Shown here piece by piece: positions 59,001 to 59,828 of a stretch of 64,000 nucleotides of DNA (within the stretch, counting starts at the first letter, position 1; every line of letters begins with the position of its first letter). The notes under the pieces were generated by a model that was given only the letters and a program-made list of their open reading frames with translations, did not search any database and was not told the origin of the DNA. The DNA is taken from assembly GCA_032191485.1 (NCBI GenBank), contig JAVDOI010000010.1:2172197-2236196 (forward strand). The letters are read 5' to 3'. This DNA comes from Leptoclinus maculatus. Its lineage: Eukaryota > Chordata > Actinopteri > Perciformes > Stichaeidae. Made by a program: the position numbers and the translations under genes.

Positions 59001-59828
59001 ATTTCATTTTTGCGCCTGAAAAAAACAAATAATCACTAGGGCCCACAGGGACACGGGCCCTAGTGGGCCCTAGTGGGCCCTAGGGATTTGTTGTTGTTTT
59101 TTGAAAGAAAAAAAAAAATCTGTTTTAAAACAGCTAATAATTGCCTATTGTTTGTGCGATGTAAACCACAGCTAATAAAAGCAACGCTAACCACCGGCAG
59201 AATTTCACTCCACAATATCACCAGCTCAGCAACAGAGCAGCGCTGAGATGTATGAGAATGGGAGGCATGGTCACGTGACGTGATGTCCACACATAAAAAA
59301 AAAAAAAAAAAGCACATAAATGGGTCTGGAGAGACTGATGGGATTTTAAAAAGCTTTTAGAGGGCATTAGCCTAGGGCTCTTTCCCACTGCACCTCAATG
59401 CCAATCTCAGAGCGGGAGGAGAGATTGAAGCAGTAAGGGGGGAGAGCGAGAGAGAAAAAAATAAAAAATACGCACTCACTGCAGCTTCACAGCTCAAGCT
59501 AAACCCTTTCAATTATAGCCCTGAAGTAGAAGCATGGGGTGCCAAGAAAGAGCTCTCATCCATCCTCCTCCAGGAGAGGGAGACTCCTCTTCTACCTTTA
59601 CCGAAATACCCTTCTGAAGCACCGTCTGCACGAGGCGGCCTGGATGTGCAAGTTCAAGTCTTCGATCACTCCCCAACGTAACCAACGTGTACATAATGGA
59701 TCAAAAAGGGGGGCGGGGGGGGGGGGTGCAAAGTCTCACCTGTGTCCTGAGGGCTTGTGGACTCTGTTATCTCAGTCCCATCCATGCTGTCCTCCTCATC
59801 CACAACAACTCTCCCTCTGGTGCGACCC
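12257..59828 (-). CDS. kmt2c: kmt2c (MLL3) histone H3K4 methyltransferase, 59 coding exons, 5' incomplete
   Basis: Catalytic subunit of the MLL3/4 COMPASS-like complex, which places H3K4 methylation (mainly monomethyl) at enhancers in the nucleus with WDR5, RBBP5, ASH2L and UTX-type partners. Seen in sequence: 59 exons with GT-AG (one GC-AG) borders whose phases agree throughout, giving about 4895 codons and one stop at 12257. Order of domains: basic N-terminus, ePHD1, PHD1-3, PHD4-6, HMG box, DPYxxPPxTPRP repeats, coiled coil, LLKHLL, ePHD2, FYRN, FYRC with Win motif, SET, post-SET. KMT2C rather than KMT2D is shown by the TPRP-repeat exon, the GAWSP exon and the short glutamine tracts. Whether it is the a or b teleost copy cannot be told. 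The SET domain is unusually divergent (see findings). The start exon is outside the window. Confidence 0.97.
12661..12769 (-). CDS. kmt2c: kmt2c exon 59: SET domain, part 3 (NHSC)
   Basis: 109 nt. RYINHSCAPNCVAEVFTFER GYKIIISCNRRVEKGEE. The NHSC cofactor-binding motif and the GEE turn are intact. Confidence 0.99.
13135..13208 (-). CDS. kmt2c: kmt2c exon 58: SET domain, part 2
   Basis: 74 nt. NRTVFMFRIDSEHVVDATRT GGLAR. Standard KMT2C is NRGVYMFRMDNDHVIDATLTGGPAR. The tyrosine of VYMFR is Phe here. The acceptor follows an 18-base C run. Phase 0 to 2. Confidence 0.98.
13307..13423 (-). CDS. kmt2c: kmt2c exon 57: SET domain, part 1
   Basis: 117 nt, phase 0-0. GLGLFAARDLEKLTMAIEYN GTVLRNEV, then SKEKIY. 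The GLGL cofactor-side motif and the IEY tyrosine (MLL1 Y3858 position) are kept. IEYNGT has Asn where KMT2C has Ile. Confidence 0.98.
13541..13715 (-). CDS. kmt2c: kmt2c exon 56: pre-SET linker
   Basis: 175 nt. A divergent linker (RPHPQAVATSSARSNQ...) followed by HPRSSQYRWMKSEWRANVYL AQSRVQ, the conserved SSQYRxMKxEWxxNVYLAxSRIQ block that opens the SET domain. Confidence 0.96.
13808..13950 (-). CDS. kmt2c: kmt2c exon 55: FYRC end and Win motif
   Basis: 143 nt. LPGVEACIRYSFRYGRHPLV ELPL completes FYRC. NPAGSARAQPR holds the WDR5-interaction (Win) motif; the essential central Arg is kept, and GSARA resembles MLL1/MLL4 more than the GCARSEPK usual in KMT2C. Phase 0 to 2. Confidence 0.96.
14071..14207 (-). 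CDS. kmt2c: kmt2c exon 54: FYRN-FYRC link
   Basis: 137 nt. VWDKVLGPVADKRNEAGTLK, LFPVYLKGEDLFGLTVPAVT, KISES. Conserved FYRC-side sequence. Donor TCG|GTTTGT, phase 0. Confidence 0.97.
14301..15417 (-). CDS. kmt2c: kmt2c exon 53: ePHD2 and FYRN
   Basis: 1117 nt. HQYSNNMSSLDVHCLAQL and IKVTVKLKARQR lead in. ePHD2: CCFCHQFGDGITDGPARLLN, WVHLNCALWSTEVYETQAGA, CAFCQQTGATSGCHRLRC, VYHFTCALQAQCTFFKDKTM LCHAH. This module reads histone H4 tails in MLL3/4. FYRN: FRVGSLVLHAVGQL to FPVGYEACRIYWSMRHGNRR and CRYVCSVED. Ends in phase 1. Confidence 0.99.
15520..15630 (-). CDS. kmt2c: kmt2c exon 52: LVFCSHSCFLLYCS
   Basis: 111 nt, phase 0-0. LKSEDLVFCSHSCFLLYCSS corresponds to DIVFCSNNCFILYSS of KMT2C. Acceptor ATTAG, donor CTAAG|GTCTGT. 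Confidence 0.93.
15905..15957 (+). repeat. (GT)n microsatellite
   Basis: About 26 GT units inside the kmt2c intron between exons 51 and 52 (15631-16233). The rest of that intron shows no other feature. Confidence 0.95.
16234..16367 (-). CDS. kmt2c: kmt2c exon 51: QWCCHCKVVVLG
   Basis: 134 nt. KPQWCCHCKVVVLGNGVQKS IKDL matches PQWCCHCKVVILGSGVRKSFKDL; a small Cys-rich, probable zinc-binding element split between this exon and the next (VFCSHSCFLLY). Phase 1 to 0. Confidence 0.96.
16562..16844 (-). CDS. kmt2c: kmt2c exon 50: VVAAISDLLRVKIPSSYEVS
   Basis: 283 nt. ITGVVAAISDLLRVKIPSSY EVSS, then Gly/Pro/His/Met-rich sequence with a short QQQQ tract (MMQQQQAHHF). The first part matches KMT2C closely, the second does not. 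Confidence 0.96.
17193..17329 (-). CDS. kmt2c: kmt2c exon 49: DIKTEP and GLVSVAITLRPAA
   Basis: 137 nt. KLQDIKTEPSAMFFGSPFGS then GLVSVAITLRPAAAE. Contains a KTEP-type consensus sumoylation-like site. Phase 1 to 0. Confidence 0.96.
17514..17698 (-). CDS. kmt2c: kmt2c exon 48: DTPDSFVPSSSPESVVG
   Basis: 185 nt, or 179 nt from the second acceptor (start 17692). Both AGs (GACAG|CAACAG|AGG) keep the frame. DTPDSFVPSSSPESVVGMEI SRYPDLSLVKEEP is a KMT2C hallmark. Ends in phase 1. Confidence 0.95.
17829..17976 (-). CDS. kmt2c: kmt2c exon 47: LLARAIAQGPKTVDVPASLP
   Basis: 148 nt. LVPKPLHVPFRTEEDLLARA then GPKTVDVPASLPTPPHNNQE EL; almost invariant in KMT2C. Phase 1 to 2. Confidence 0.97.
18545..18674 (-). 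CDS. kmt2c: kmt2c exon 46: NLSNPPTPPASLPPTPPP exon
   Basis: 130 nt. (Q)SNLSNPPTPPASLPPTPPP then MINGFATTEELASKAAAM. Acceptor CGCAGCAG is again NAGNAG; use of the inner AG (exon start 18671) drops one Gln. Ends in phase 1 at ATGG|GTAAGC. Confidence 0.96.
18766..18930 (-). CDS. kmt2c: kmt2c exon 45: NFAHFAPYGSG exon
   Basis: 165 nt, phase 0-0. LSLLPLMEPLISVNFAHFAP, GTFGSASLDGVSDYYSQLAY K. Shared by KMT2C and KMT2D. The acceptor is GACAGCAG, a tandem NAGNAG, so one Gln at the start may be optional. Confidence 0.96.
19804..19989 (-). CDS. kmt2c: kmt2c exon 44: basic exon
   Basis: 186 nt, phase 0-0. AYSDGTLDFPGPVLLEQEKK, RAPKGGEKPASRYKKRKKEG and QLMHSDTVMTQIKQ. The second block matches the KMT2C segment TGEKAAPRSKKRKKDEEE. 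Confidence 0.95.
20232..21869 (-). CDS. kmt2c: kmt2c exon 43: coiled coil end, Pro/Met-rich region, LLKHLL motif
   Basis: 1638 nt (546 codons, phase 0-0). Starts IRKQQKEHAELIEEYRVKQQ. Then Pro/Met-rich, then FDDNNPFSEGFQERERRERL REQQERQR, SLIQLYSNIIPDEKGKKKRN, TPSTPHSDLTAPLTP and ELLKHLLKNKS. LLKHLL fits the LxxLL nuclear-receptor box known in MLL3/4 family proteins. Ends GGG|GTCAGT. Confidence 0.98.
21870..22640 (-). other. kmt2c: kmt2c intron between exons 42 and 43
   Basis: 771 bp, AT-rich, no feature recognised. Confidence 0.8.
22641..22873 (-). CDS. kmt2c: kmt2c exon 42: coiled coil
   Basis: 233 nt. QYEEWLQETQQLLQMQQKFL, ANRKSKKALSAKQRTAKKAG and HVTEQQGVVQKQLEQ: a long charged helix, almost unchanged from KMT2C, that continues into exon 43. 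Confidence 0.98.
23006..23066 (-). CDS. kmt2c: kmt2c exon 41: RPNPPNFGPGFV
   Basis: 61 nt. DGKLTQVARPNPPNFGPGFV matches ISRPNPPNFGPGFVND of KMT2C. Phase 0 to 1. Confidence 0.95.
23155..23221 (-). CDS. kmt2c: kmt2c exon 40: short Pro-rich exon
   Basis: 67 nt, reads FPPGPATPCPESAPLPPQVVGQ in two parts. Poorly conserved but phase-consistent (2 to 0), with acceptor CACAG and donor ACAG|GTAATT. Confidence 0.82.
23424..23535 (-). CDS. kmt2c: kmt2c exon 39: ITDPIMKAKMVALKGINKVM
   Basis: 112 nt. DFDAITDPIMKAKMVALKGI NKVMVQNNMGM; near-identical to KMT2C. Phase 1 in, phase 2 out. Confidence 0.97.
23630..25200 (-). CDS. kmt2c: kmt2c exon 38: large disordered and acidic exon
   Basis: 1571 nt. Landmarks in order: MRRSMSVEMAK, GLPQHFPPRGMPVQQHNIMG, FIELRHRA, a very acidic block (VKDLVDADLENLNLDPEDGK; LETNDLHLDDFLTSGKFDII; AYTDPDLDDIKKDMFNEELD), STPVLSSLLIK, and RPLLLEEQPLLLQDLLDQER. 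All occur in KMT2C in this order. The acidic and leucine-rich blocks look like transactivation-type segments. Ends CCCAACATCG|GTAAAT. Confidence 0.98.
25333..25646 (-). CDS. kmt2c: kmt2c exon 37: RQRIRELILKQQQQ helix and Pro/Gly-rich tail
   Basis: 314 nt. Starts RQRIRELILKQQQQRSAIRQ, matching RQKLREIILQQQQQKK, then FNRPPPPYPGQGPMRGPMRF and other Pro/Gly-rich sequence. Phase 0 to 2. Confidence 0.96.
25647..26519 (-). other. kmt2c: kmt2c intron between exons 36 and 37
   Basis: 873 bp. A C run near 25782-25797 and four TGTT units near 26106-26122. No coding signal. Confidence 0.8.
26520..28472 (-). CDS. kmt2c: kmt2c exon 36: large proline-rich DPYxxPPxTPRP repeat exon
   Basis: 1953 nt (651 codons, phase 0-0). 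After QMRQKSKQQAKIEATQKLEQ and a short Gln tract comes FSPGSSGSRPSSPWDPYAKM, then about 16 degenerate units of (D/E)P(Y/F)xxPxxTPRP spread over ~500 residues. The same repeat is diagnostic of KMT2C. Disordered, Ser/Thr-Pro rich, likely phosphorylated. Ends TESEERLRQ. Confidence 0.98.
28702..28899 (-). CDS. kmt2c: kmt2c exon 35: HMG box end and ESEHEQEWKFRQ
   Basis: 198 nt, phase 0-0. QKARDNRAALRINKVQMSNE ends the HMG box; FKDPLKPKESEHEQEWKFRQ follows and leads into a helical QMRQKSKQQAKIEATQKLEQ at the start of exon 36. Confidence 0.97.
28900..30146 (-). other. kmt2c: kmt2c intron between exons 34 and 35
   Basis: 1247 bp that splits the HMG box. A T run near 29834-29850. A 66-codon open frame near 29356-29556 has a CPDC/CQIC look but no exon-like context; treated as non-coding. 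Confidence 0.7.
30147..30220 (-). CDS. kmt2c: kmt2c exon 34: HMG box core
   Basis: 74 nt. DWSTRVKQIAKLWRKASSQD RAPYV is the helical core of the HMG box, almost identical to KMT2C. Phase 1 in, phase 0 out at TATGTG|GTAAGA. Confidence 0.97.
30387..30622 (-). CDS. kmt2c: kmt2c exon 33: NAQRSTLKWEKEE, start of HMG box
   Basis: 236 nt. MSNAQRSTLKWEKEETLGDL ATVAPVLYTNVNFPNLKEE matches KMT2C up to the start of the HMG-box region, a DNA/nucleosome-binding fold in MLL3/4. Ends in phase 1. Confidence 0.97.
30750..30891 (-). CDS. kmt2c: kmt2c exon 32, acceptor abuts a (TG)n tract
   Basis: 142 nt, phase 1 to 2. Met/Pro/Asn-rich: FPRMPMINGMMGPNQRFPSN, ending FTDNPR. The intron before it ends in about 17 TG units then TAG|GGAATTC. 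The length is not a multiple of three, so skipping would shift the frame. Confidence 0.92.
30894..30927 (+). repeat. (CA)n microsatellite at a splice acceptor
   Basis: About 17 CA units; on the coding strand this is (TG)n running straight into the TAG acceptor of kmt2c exon 32. Confidence 0.97.
31018..31137 (-). CDS. kmt2c: kmt2c exon 31: GKDVEDLFTAVLSP
   Basis: 120 nt, phase 1-1. LEGKDVEDLFTAVLSPN then a Pro/His-rich tail (PQVPHPQPTPGTSMPHP). The first block is invariant in KMT2C. Confidence 0.96.
31383..31415 (-). CDS. kmt2c: kmt2c exon 30: 33-nt microexon
   Basis: 33 nt, phase 1-1. Encodes (E)SILSKLYKIP(E), equivalent to GAILGKLYKIPE of KMT2C. Acceptor TTTCAG, donor CCAG|GTTTGT. Too short for ORF finders; supported by phase and homology. 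Confidence 0.93.
31529..31669 (-). CDS. kmt2c: kmt2c exon 29: EEHLDGILSPELDKMVTDG
   Basis: 141 nt, phase 1-1. GLDIGPLAESSP at the start and LDGILSPELDKMVTDG at the end, the latter matching KMT2C exactly. Confidence 0.96.
31670..32977 (-). other. kmt2c: kmt2c introns around exon 28
   Basis: 963 bp (31670-32632) and ~300 bp (32681-32977). AT-rich. Only the 48-nt exon 28 lies between. Confidence 0.75.
32633..32680 (-). CDS. kmt2c: kmt2c exon 28: 48-nt small exon
   Basis: 48 nt, phase 1-1. Reads LDFCPFQVDNSPPPF. An inner TTCCAG acceptor at 32657 would shift the frame, so the outer TTGTAG is chosen. Without this exon the flanking exons still join in frame. Confidence 0.72.
32978..33070 (-). CDS. 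kmt2c: kmt2c exon 27: acidic DLSDVLNTDADILGML
   Basis: 93 nt, phase 1-1. SEEPLVDLSDVLNTDADILG ML matches the DDPLADISEVLNTDDDILG block of KMT2C. Acceptor CTACAG, donor TCTG|GTGCGT. Starts the second run of skippable exons. Confidence 0.94.
33071..34479 (-). other. kmt2c: kmt2c intron between exons 26 and 27
   Basis: 1409 bp. Holds the dispersed repeat above; the rest (33600-34479) shows nothing. Confidence 0.8.
33355..33600. repeat. teleost-type dispersed repeat fragment
   Basis: Contains TAGTCCTTCGACCACTCAAA, then CACACACACTGATGGCACAG, then GGAGCAATTTGGCGTTCAGT ATCTTACCCAAGG. I recognise this arrangement as a frequent dispersed repeat of percomorph fish introns; the class is not certain. 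Confidence 0.6.
34480..34675 (-). CDS. kmt2c: kmt2c exon 26: EAFFGKDLLD exon
   Basis: 196 nt. Starts EAFFGKDLLDKSKQSRQQGV and includes TSFLDPSSDPLLSASATSLP, as in KMT2C (FLDPSLDPLLSSSSAP). The donor AGCAC|GTACGT is chosen because it gives phase 1 for the next exon; the exact end is the least certain point. Confidence 0.88.
34676..35771 (-). other. kmt2c: kmt2c GC-AG intron between exons 25 and 26
   Basis: 1096 bp. Opens with GCATGT and ends CAG. No other feature seen. Confidence 0.85.
35772..35902 (-). CDS. kmt2c: kmt2c exon 25, followed by a GC-AG intron
   Basis: 131 nt. WTETLPGTPVDETPPGPEVP then KKRYRKKKTKLEEAFPAYLQ, matching KMT2C. The protein requires AYLQ to join EAFFGKDLL in exon 26, so the exon ends at CAG and the intron opens with GCATGT, a non-canonical GC donor. 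A GT four bases downstream would shift the frame. Confidence 0.94.
36001..36126 (-). CDS. kmt2c: kmt2c exon 24: GIGGFMVRQRSR exon
   Basis: 126 nt, phase 1-1. GIGGFMVRQRSRPGQG then KAKRALCRKDSTGSMSE; near-identical to KMT2C. Basic, no fold assigned. Confidence 0.96.
36404..36523 (-). CDS. kmt2c: kmt2c exon 23: acidic exon with KKRKRKPYRPG
   Basis: 120 nt, phase 1-1. Acidic stretch (SDSSLEREPAEEDS) followed by KKRKRKPYRPG, a probable nuclear localisation signal conserved in KMT2C and KMT2D. Confidence 0.95.
36524..38172 (-). other. kmt2c: kmt2c intron between exons 22 and 23
   Basis: 1649 bp, AT-rich with two probable repeat fragments (see 37680-37890). Confidence 0.8.
37680..37890. repeat. 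probable transposon-derived fragments
   Basis: ATCGATAATCG-type sequence followed by CATCGTAGCCCTCGGAATCG TGAGGTGCC (37680-37790) resembles fish hAT-like debris. Next, TTTATTGTCATTG then ACAACGAAATT (37840-37875) resembles the common 3' end of a fish non-LTR element. From memory of such families; not verified. Confidence 0.4.
38173..38385 (-). CDS. kmt2c: kmt2c exon 22: TYTQDGVCLTESG exon
   Basis: 213 nt, phase 1-1. Contains TYTQDGVCLTESG, RRKPKPKLKLKIINQNSVAV and SEHCRDEDIEDNR, all hallmark KMT2C strings. Confidence 0.97.
38501..38572 (-). CDS. kmt2c: kmt2c exon 21: short linker
   Basis: 72 nt, phase 1-1. VVTKARDVIEPVVMTQIVTK AKEM is split here only for reading; it corresponds to the QIVTKVKELD region of KMT2C. 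First of four consecutive phase 1-1 exons. Confidence 0.9.
38668..38707 (+). repeat. (CA)n microsatellite
   Basis: About 20 CA units, ~11 bp downstream (on the coding strand) of the exon 20 donor. Confidence 0.95.
38719..38825 (-). CDS. kmt2c: kmt2c exon 20: end of PHD6
   Basis: 107 nt. WFHATCQALHSDEDVEKAAD then NNFDCTMCRAF supplies the last zinc ligands of PHD6. The intron that follows it has a (CA)n microsatellite only ~10 bp from the donor. Confidence 0.96.
38958..39122 (-). CDS. kmt2c: kmt2c exon 19: PHD finger 6, first part
   Basis: 165 nt. CVSCTQCGATTPGLRCEWQN, YTQCAPCASLATCPICLLDY and VQCRQCDR match the KMT2C PHD6 module. Phase 2 in and out. Confidence 0.97.
39554..39735 (-). CDS. 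kmt2c: kmt2c exon 18: PHD4 end and PHD finger 5
   Basis: 182 nt. ITKVVLSKGWRCLECTVCEA then CGQATDPGRLLLCDDCDISY and HTYCLDPPLQNVP: end of PHD4 and most of PHD5. Among the most conserved exons of the gene. Ends in phase 2. Confidence 0.98.
39847..39951 (-). CDS. kmt2c: kmt2c exon 17: PHD finger 4, first part
   Basis: 105 nt, phase 0-0. DMCVVCGSFGLGAEGRLLAC and CGQCYHPFCVGIK carry the first zinc ligands of PHD4. Its donor is AAAG|GTACAT. Confidence 0.97.
39952..40942 (-). other. kmt2c: kmt2c intron between exons 16 and 17
   Basis: 991 bp. T-rich tract at 40377-40402. No coding signal. Confidence 0.8.
40943..41047 (-). CDS. kmt2c: kmt2c exon 16: acidic exon before PHD4
   Basis: 105 nt, phase 0-0. 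DEEENAMHNTVVIFSSNDSF matches the KMT2C block EENSMHNTVVLFSSSDKF. Donor AAACAG|GTTATT. Confidence 0.95.
41145..42086. repeat. nested foldback (inverted-repeat) element
   Basis: Outer arms: left 41145-41340 and right ~41920-42086 are reverse complements, including GGTATGGAAGCC...TTCCCG near each end and AATCCACCCACAAAATAAAT AATAATAATTCTAATAATTT. Inner arms: 41594-41649 and 41863-41916 (GAAGCTCTGGAGTATAAAGA ATGAAACCAATGTGGC) also pair. About 245 bp (41350-41593) is present only in the left half. No transposase ORF. Consistent with a non-autonomous foldback/MITE, possibly with one copy inside another. Target duplication not evident. Confidence 0.8.
42373..42489 (-). CDS. kmt2c: kmt2c exon 15: Arg/Gly-rich basic exon
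   Basis: 117 nt, phase 0-0. GRGSGFPGRRRPRGAGLSGR then AGRGRARGKNG, nearly identical to GRGSGFPGKRRPRGAGLSGRGGRGR of KMT2C; probable DNA/RNA-contact or nuclear-localisation stretch. Confidence 0.96.
42490..44936 (-). other. kmt2c: kmt2c introns around exon 14
   Basis: 850 bp and 1474 bp. C run near 42868-42881, GGGA-rich stretch near 43467-43530, A run near 44494. No coding signal beyond exon 14. Confidence 0.75.
43340..43462 (-). CDS. kmt2c: kmt2c exon 14: GAWSP exon
   Basis: 123 nt (41 codons, phase 0-0). Starts GAWSPHSSVSSPLSWSPD and ends GWSIRV, matching the KMT2C segment GAWSTHN...SWSPD...IWSIKV. This exon separates KMT2C from KMT2D clearly. Confidence 0.93.
44937..45661 (-). CDS. kmt2c: kmt2c exon 13: disordered linker ending in TPKIGMGKPAITKRKFSP
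   Basis: 725 nt. Mostly Ser/Thr/Pro/Glu-rich and weakly conserved. The last 25 residues include LTPKIGMGKPAITKRKFSPG and PRVKQ, an almost invariant KMT2C block just before PHD4-6. Phase 1 in, phase 0 out. Confidence 0.95.
45836..45901 (-). CDS. kmt2c: kmt2c exon 12: short linker exon
   Basis: 66 nt, reads (E)VSVGADVEKQVTEPSVNKINP. No known domain. Acceptor TTTTAG and donor CCAG|GTTTGT are good; symmetric phase 1 on both sides, so it could be a cassette exon. Confidence 0.8.
45902..49454 (-). other. kmt2c: kmt2c intron between exons 11 and 12 (largest complete intron)
   Basis: 3553 bp, no exon recognised. Contains the repeat at 48030-48370 and CpG-richer patches near 46900-47010 and 47640-47880. 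Confidence 0.75.
48030..48370. repeat. probable dispersed fish repeat
   Basis: Strings such as GACTGTTTCCCATTGACTCA CATCGGGAAAGAGACGCATG TAAATCAGCAG look like a fish repeat family I have seen in other teleost introns. No ends or terminal repeats defined. Confidence 0.4.
49455..49828 (-). CDS. kmt2c: kmt2c exon 11: end of PHD3 and acidic linker
   Basis: 374 nt. WLHLEC and EDYVCSNC close PHD3. The remaining ~90 residues are a Pro/Glu/Asp/His-rich disordered linker with loose repeats of HxDxEP (for example MHIDSET, MHNDPEP, LHSDPEP). Ends ACA G|GTTAGA, phase 1. Confidence 0.93.
50030..50205 (-). CDS. kmt2c: kmt2c exon 10: PHD finger 3, first part
   Basis: 176 nt. CRVCIQCGTRTSGQWHH, LLCENCVQNQDPALC and KDLLFCQTCKR match the CRICIECGTRSSSQWHH...MLHCNMCKRW module of KMT2C. 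Phase 0 in, phase 2 out (AAG AG|GTAAGG). Confidence 0.97.
50206..52153 (-). other. kmt2c: kmt2c intron between exons 9 and 10
   Basis: 1948 bp. Contains a CpG-rich block at 51520-51770 and (CA)n at 51766-51796. No exon recognised. Confidence 0.8.
52154..52268 (-). CDS. kmt2c: kmt2c exon 9: PHD finger 2
   Basis: 115 nt. NPGEDTKMLVCDMCDKGYHT followed by FCLQP and NGWRCK: the classic C-x2-C...H-x2-C PHD spacing. Enters in phase 2, ends in phase 0. Confidence 0.97.
52313..52664. mobile_element. non-autonomous DNA transposon (MITE) of the GGGCTGGGCGA type
   Basis: ~350 bp. Ends are GGGCTGGGCGA at left and TTGCCCAG at right, inverted. The inside has CACGATATTTTTGACCAAA, CTCGATATCGATAAT, TGTAGGGTTGACCACTGCTG CTTTCACAAAATATT and TGTAATGCAGCCTTTAAAAC. 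I recognise this as a very abundant teleost element; the family name is not assigned. Confidence 0.75.
52801..52824 (+). repeat. (GAGT)6 microsatellite
   Basis: Six tandem GTGA/GAGT units in the intron between exons 8 and 9; otherwise that intron holds the MITE at 52313-52664 and nothing more. Confidence 0.9.
53415..53580 (-). CDS. kmt2c: kmt2c exon 8: PHD finger 1
   Basis: 166 nt. CALCDSPGDLLDQLFC, CGQHYHGMCLDMAVTPLRRA and GWQCPECKICQTC form PHD1 and the first cysteines of PHD2, as in KMT2C. These N-terminal PHD fingers are part of the chromatin and partner binding module of MLL3. Donor TGCAA|GTGAGT, phase 2. Confidence 0.97.
53746..53908 (-). CDS. kmt2c: kmt2c exon 7: end of ePHD1
   Basis: 163 nt. 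HCAYCKRLGASVKCC, YHFPCA and LLCPEHIELA give the remaining zinc ligands of ePHD1. The donor is AAAT|GTAAGT in phase 1. Confidence 0.96.
54513..54622 (-). CDS. kmt2c: kmt2c exon 6: ePHD1 core
   Basis: 110 nt. GQCWAHQSCALWSEGV carries the Cys/His pair of the extended PHD; then LLNVDRAIDSGSTK. Equivalent to the human CWAHHRCVEWSLGV and VNVDKAVVSGSTE blocks. Ends in phase 0 at AAG|GTGAGT. Confidence 0.95.
54778..54887 (-). CDS. kmt2c: kmt2c exon 5: ePHD1 linker
   Basis: 110 nt. Contains WDELSHVGLPQDLNVQSLF, matching LWDELSLVGLPDAIDIQALF of KMT2C. Acidic start (ESCEEEPDP). Enters in phase 2, leaves in phase 1 (TCA G|GTAAAA). Confidence 0.93.
55735..56028. repeat. compound (CA)n, (CAGACA)n and (GT)n arrays
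   Basis: 55736-55830: CA units, then about six CAGACA hexamers, then ~22 CA units. 55987-56028: ~21 GT units. The two arrays are complementary and ~155 bp apart, so could pair as a hairpin. Confidence 0.9.
56201..56407 (-). CDS. kmt2c: kmt2c exon 4: first cysteines of ePHD1
   Basis: 207 nt. The start reads ERLCAFCYCGGRCLLGQGEL, equivalent to the KMT2C LCAFCYCG...LLGQGDL segment that opens the first extended PHD module. The rest is a Gly/Ser/Thr-rich linker. The donor ACGAA|GTAAGT is a perfect consensus and leaves phase 2. Confidence 0.92.
56638..57250. repeat. probable MITE-like dispersed element
   Basis: Left end TGTATTCACAGCGAAGCG and right end CTTCGTGTATAGTGTGAACACA are imperfect inverted repeats. 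The inside is CpG-rich near the ends (GTCACACGCGCAAGTTTGAC; TTCTCGCTCGAGTTGAAATA). The ...GTGTGAACACACC ending is typical of a frequent fish repeat. No ORF. Confidence 0.55.
57824..57971 (-). CDS. kmt2c: kmt2c exon 3: low-complexity linker
   Basis: 148 nt, acceptor ATCAG, donor GCAG|GTTAGA. The product is rich in Val, Pro, Glu and Ser (TVEVVATELPEEEKPSSP) and appears disordered. Entry phase 1 and exit phase 2 fit both neighbours, which is the main support because the sequence itself is poorly conserved. Confidence 0.82.
57972..59739 (-). other. kmt2c: kmt2c intron between exons 2 and 3
   Basis: 1768 bp. Short direct repeats of GGGCCCTAGT at 59054-59085. No coding signal. Confidence 0.8.
59740..59828 (-). 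CDS. kmt2c: kmt2c exon 2: basic/acidic N-terminal junction
   Basis: 89 nt. Reads GRTRGR, a short AT-hook-like basic stretch, then DEEDSMDGTE, which matches the EDEDSMDG block near the KMT2C N-terminus. It begins with the last base of a codon and ends in phase 1 (ACA G|GTGAGA). There is no usable Met, so translation must start in an upstream exon not seen here. Confidence 0.88.

Noticed and set aside
12257..59828. Gene could be kmt2d rather than kmt2c
   Set aside because: The TPRP-repeat exon, the GAWSP exon, KIGMGKPAITKRKFSP, GKDVEDLFTAVLSP and absence of long polyglutamine blocks fit KMT2C only; prkag2 next door agrees.
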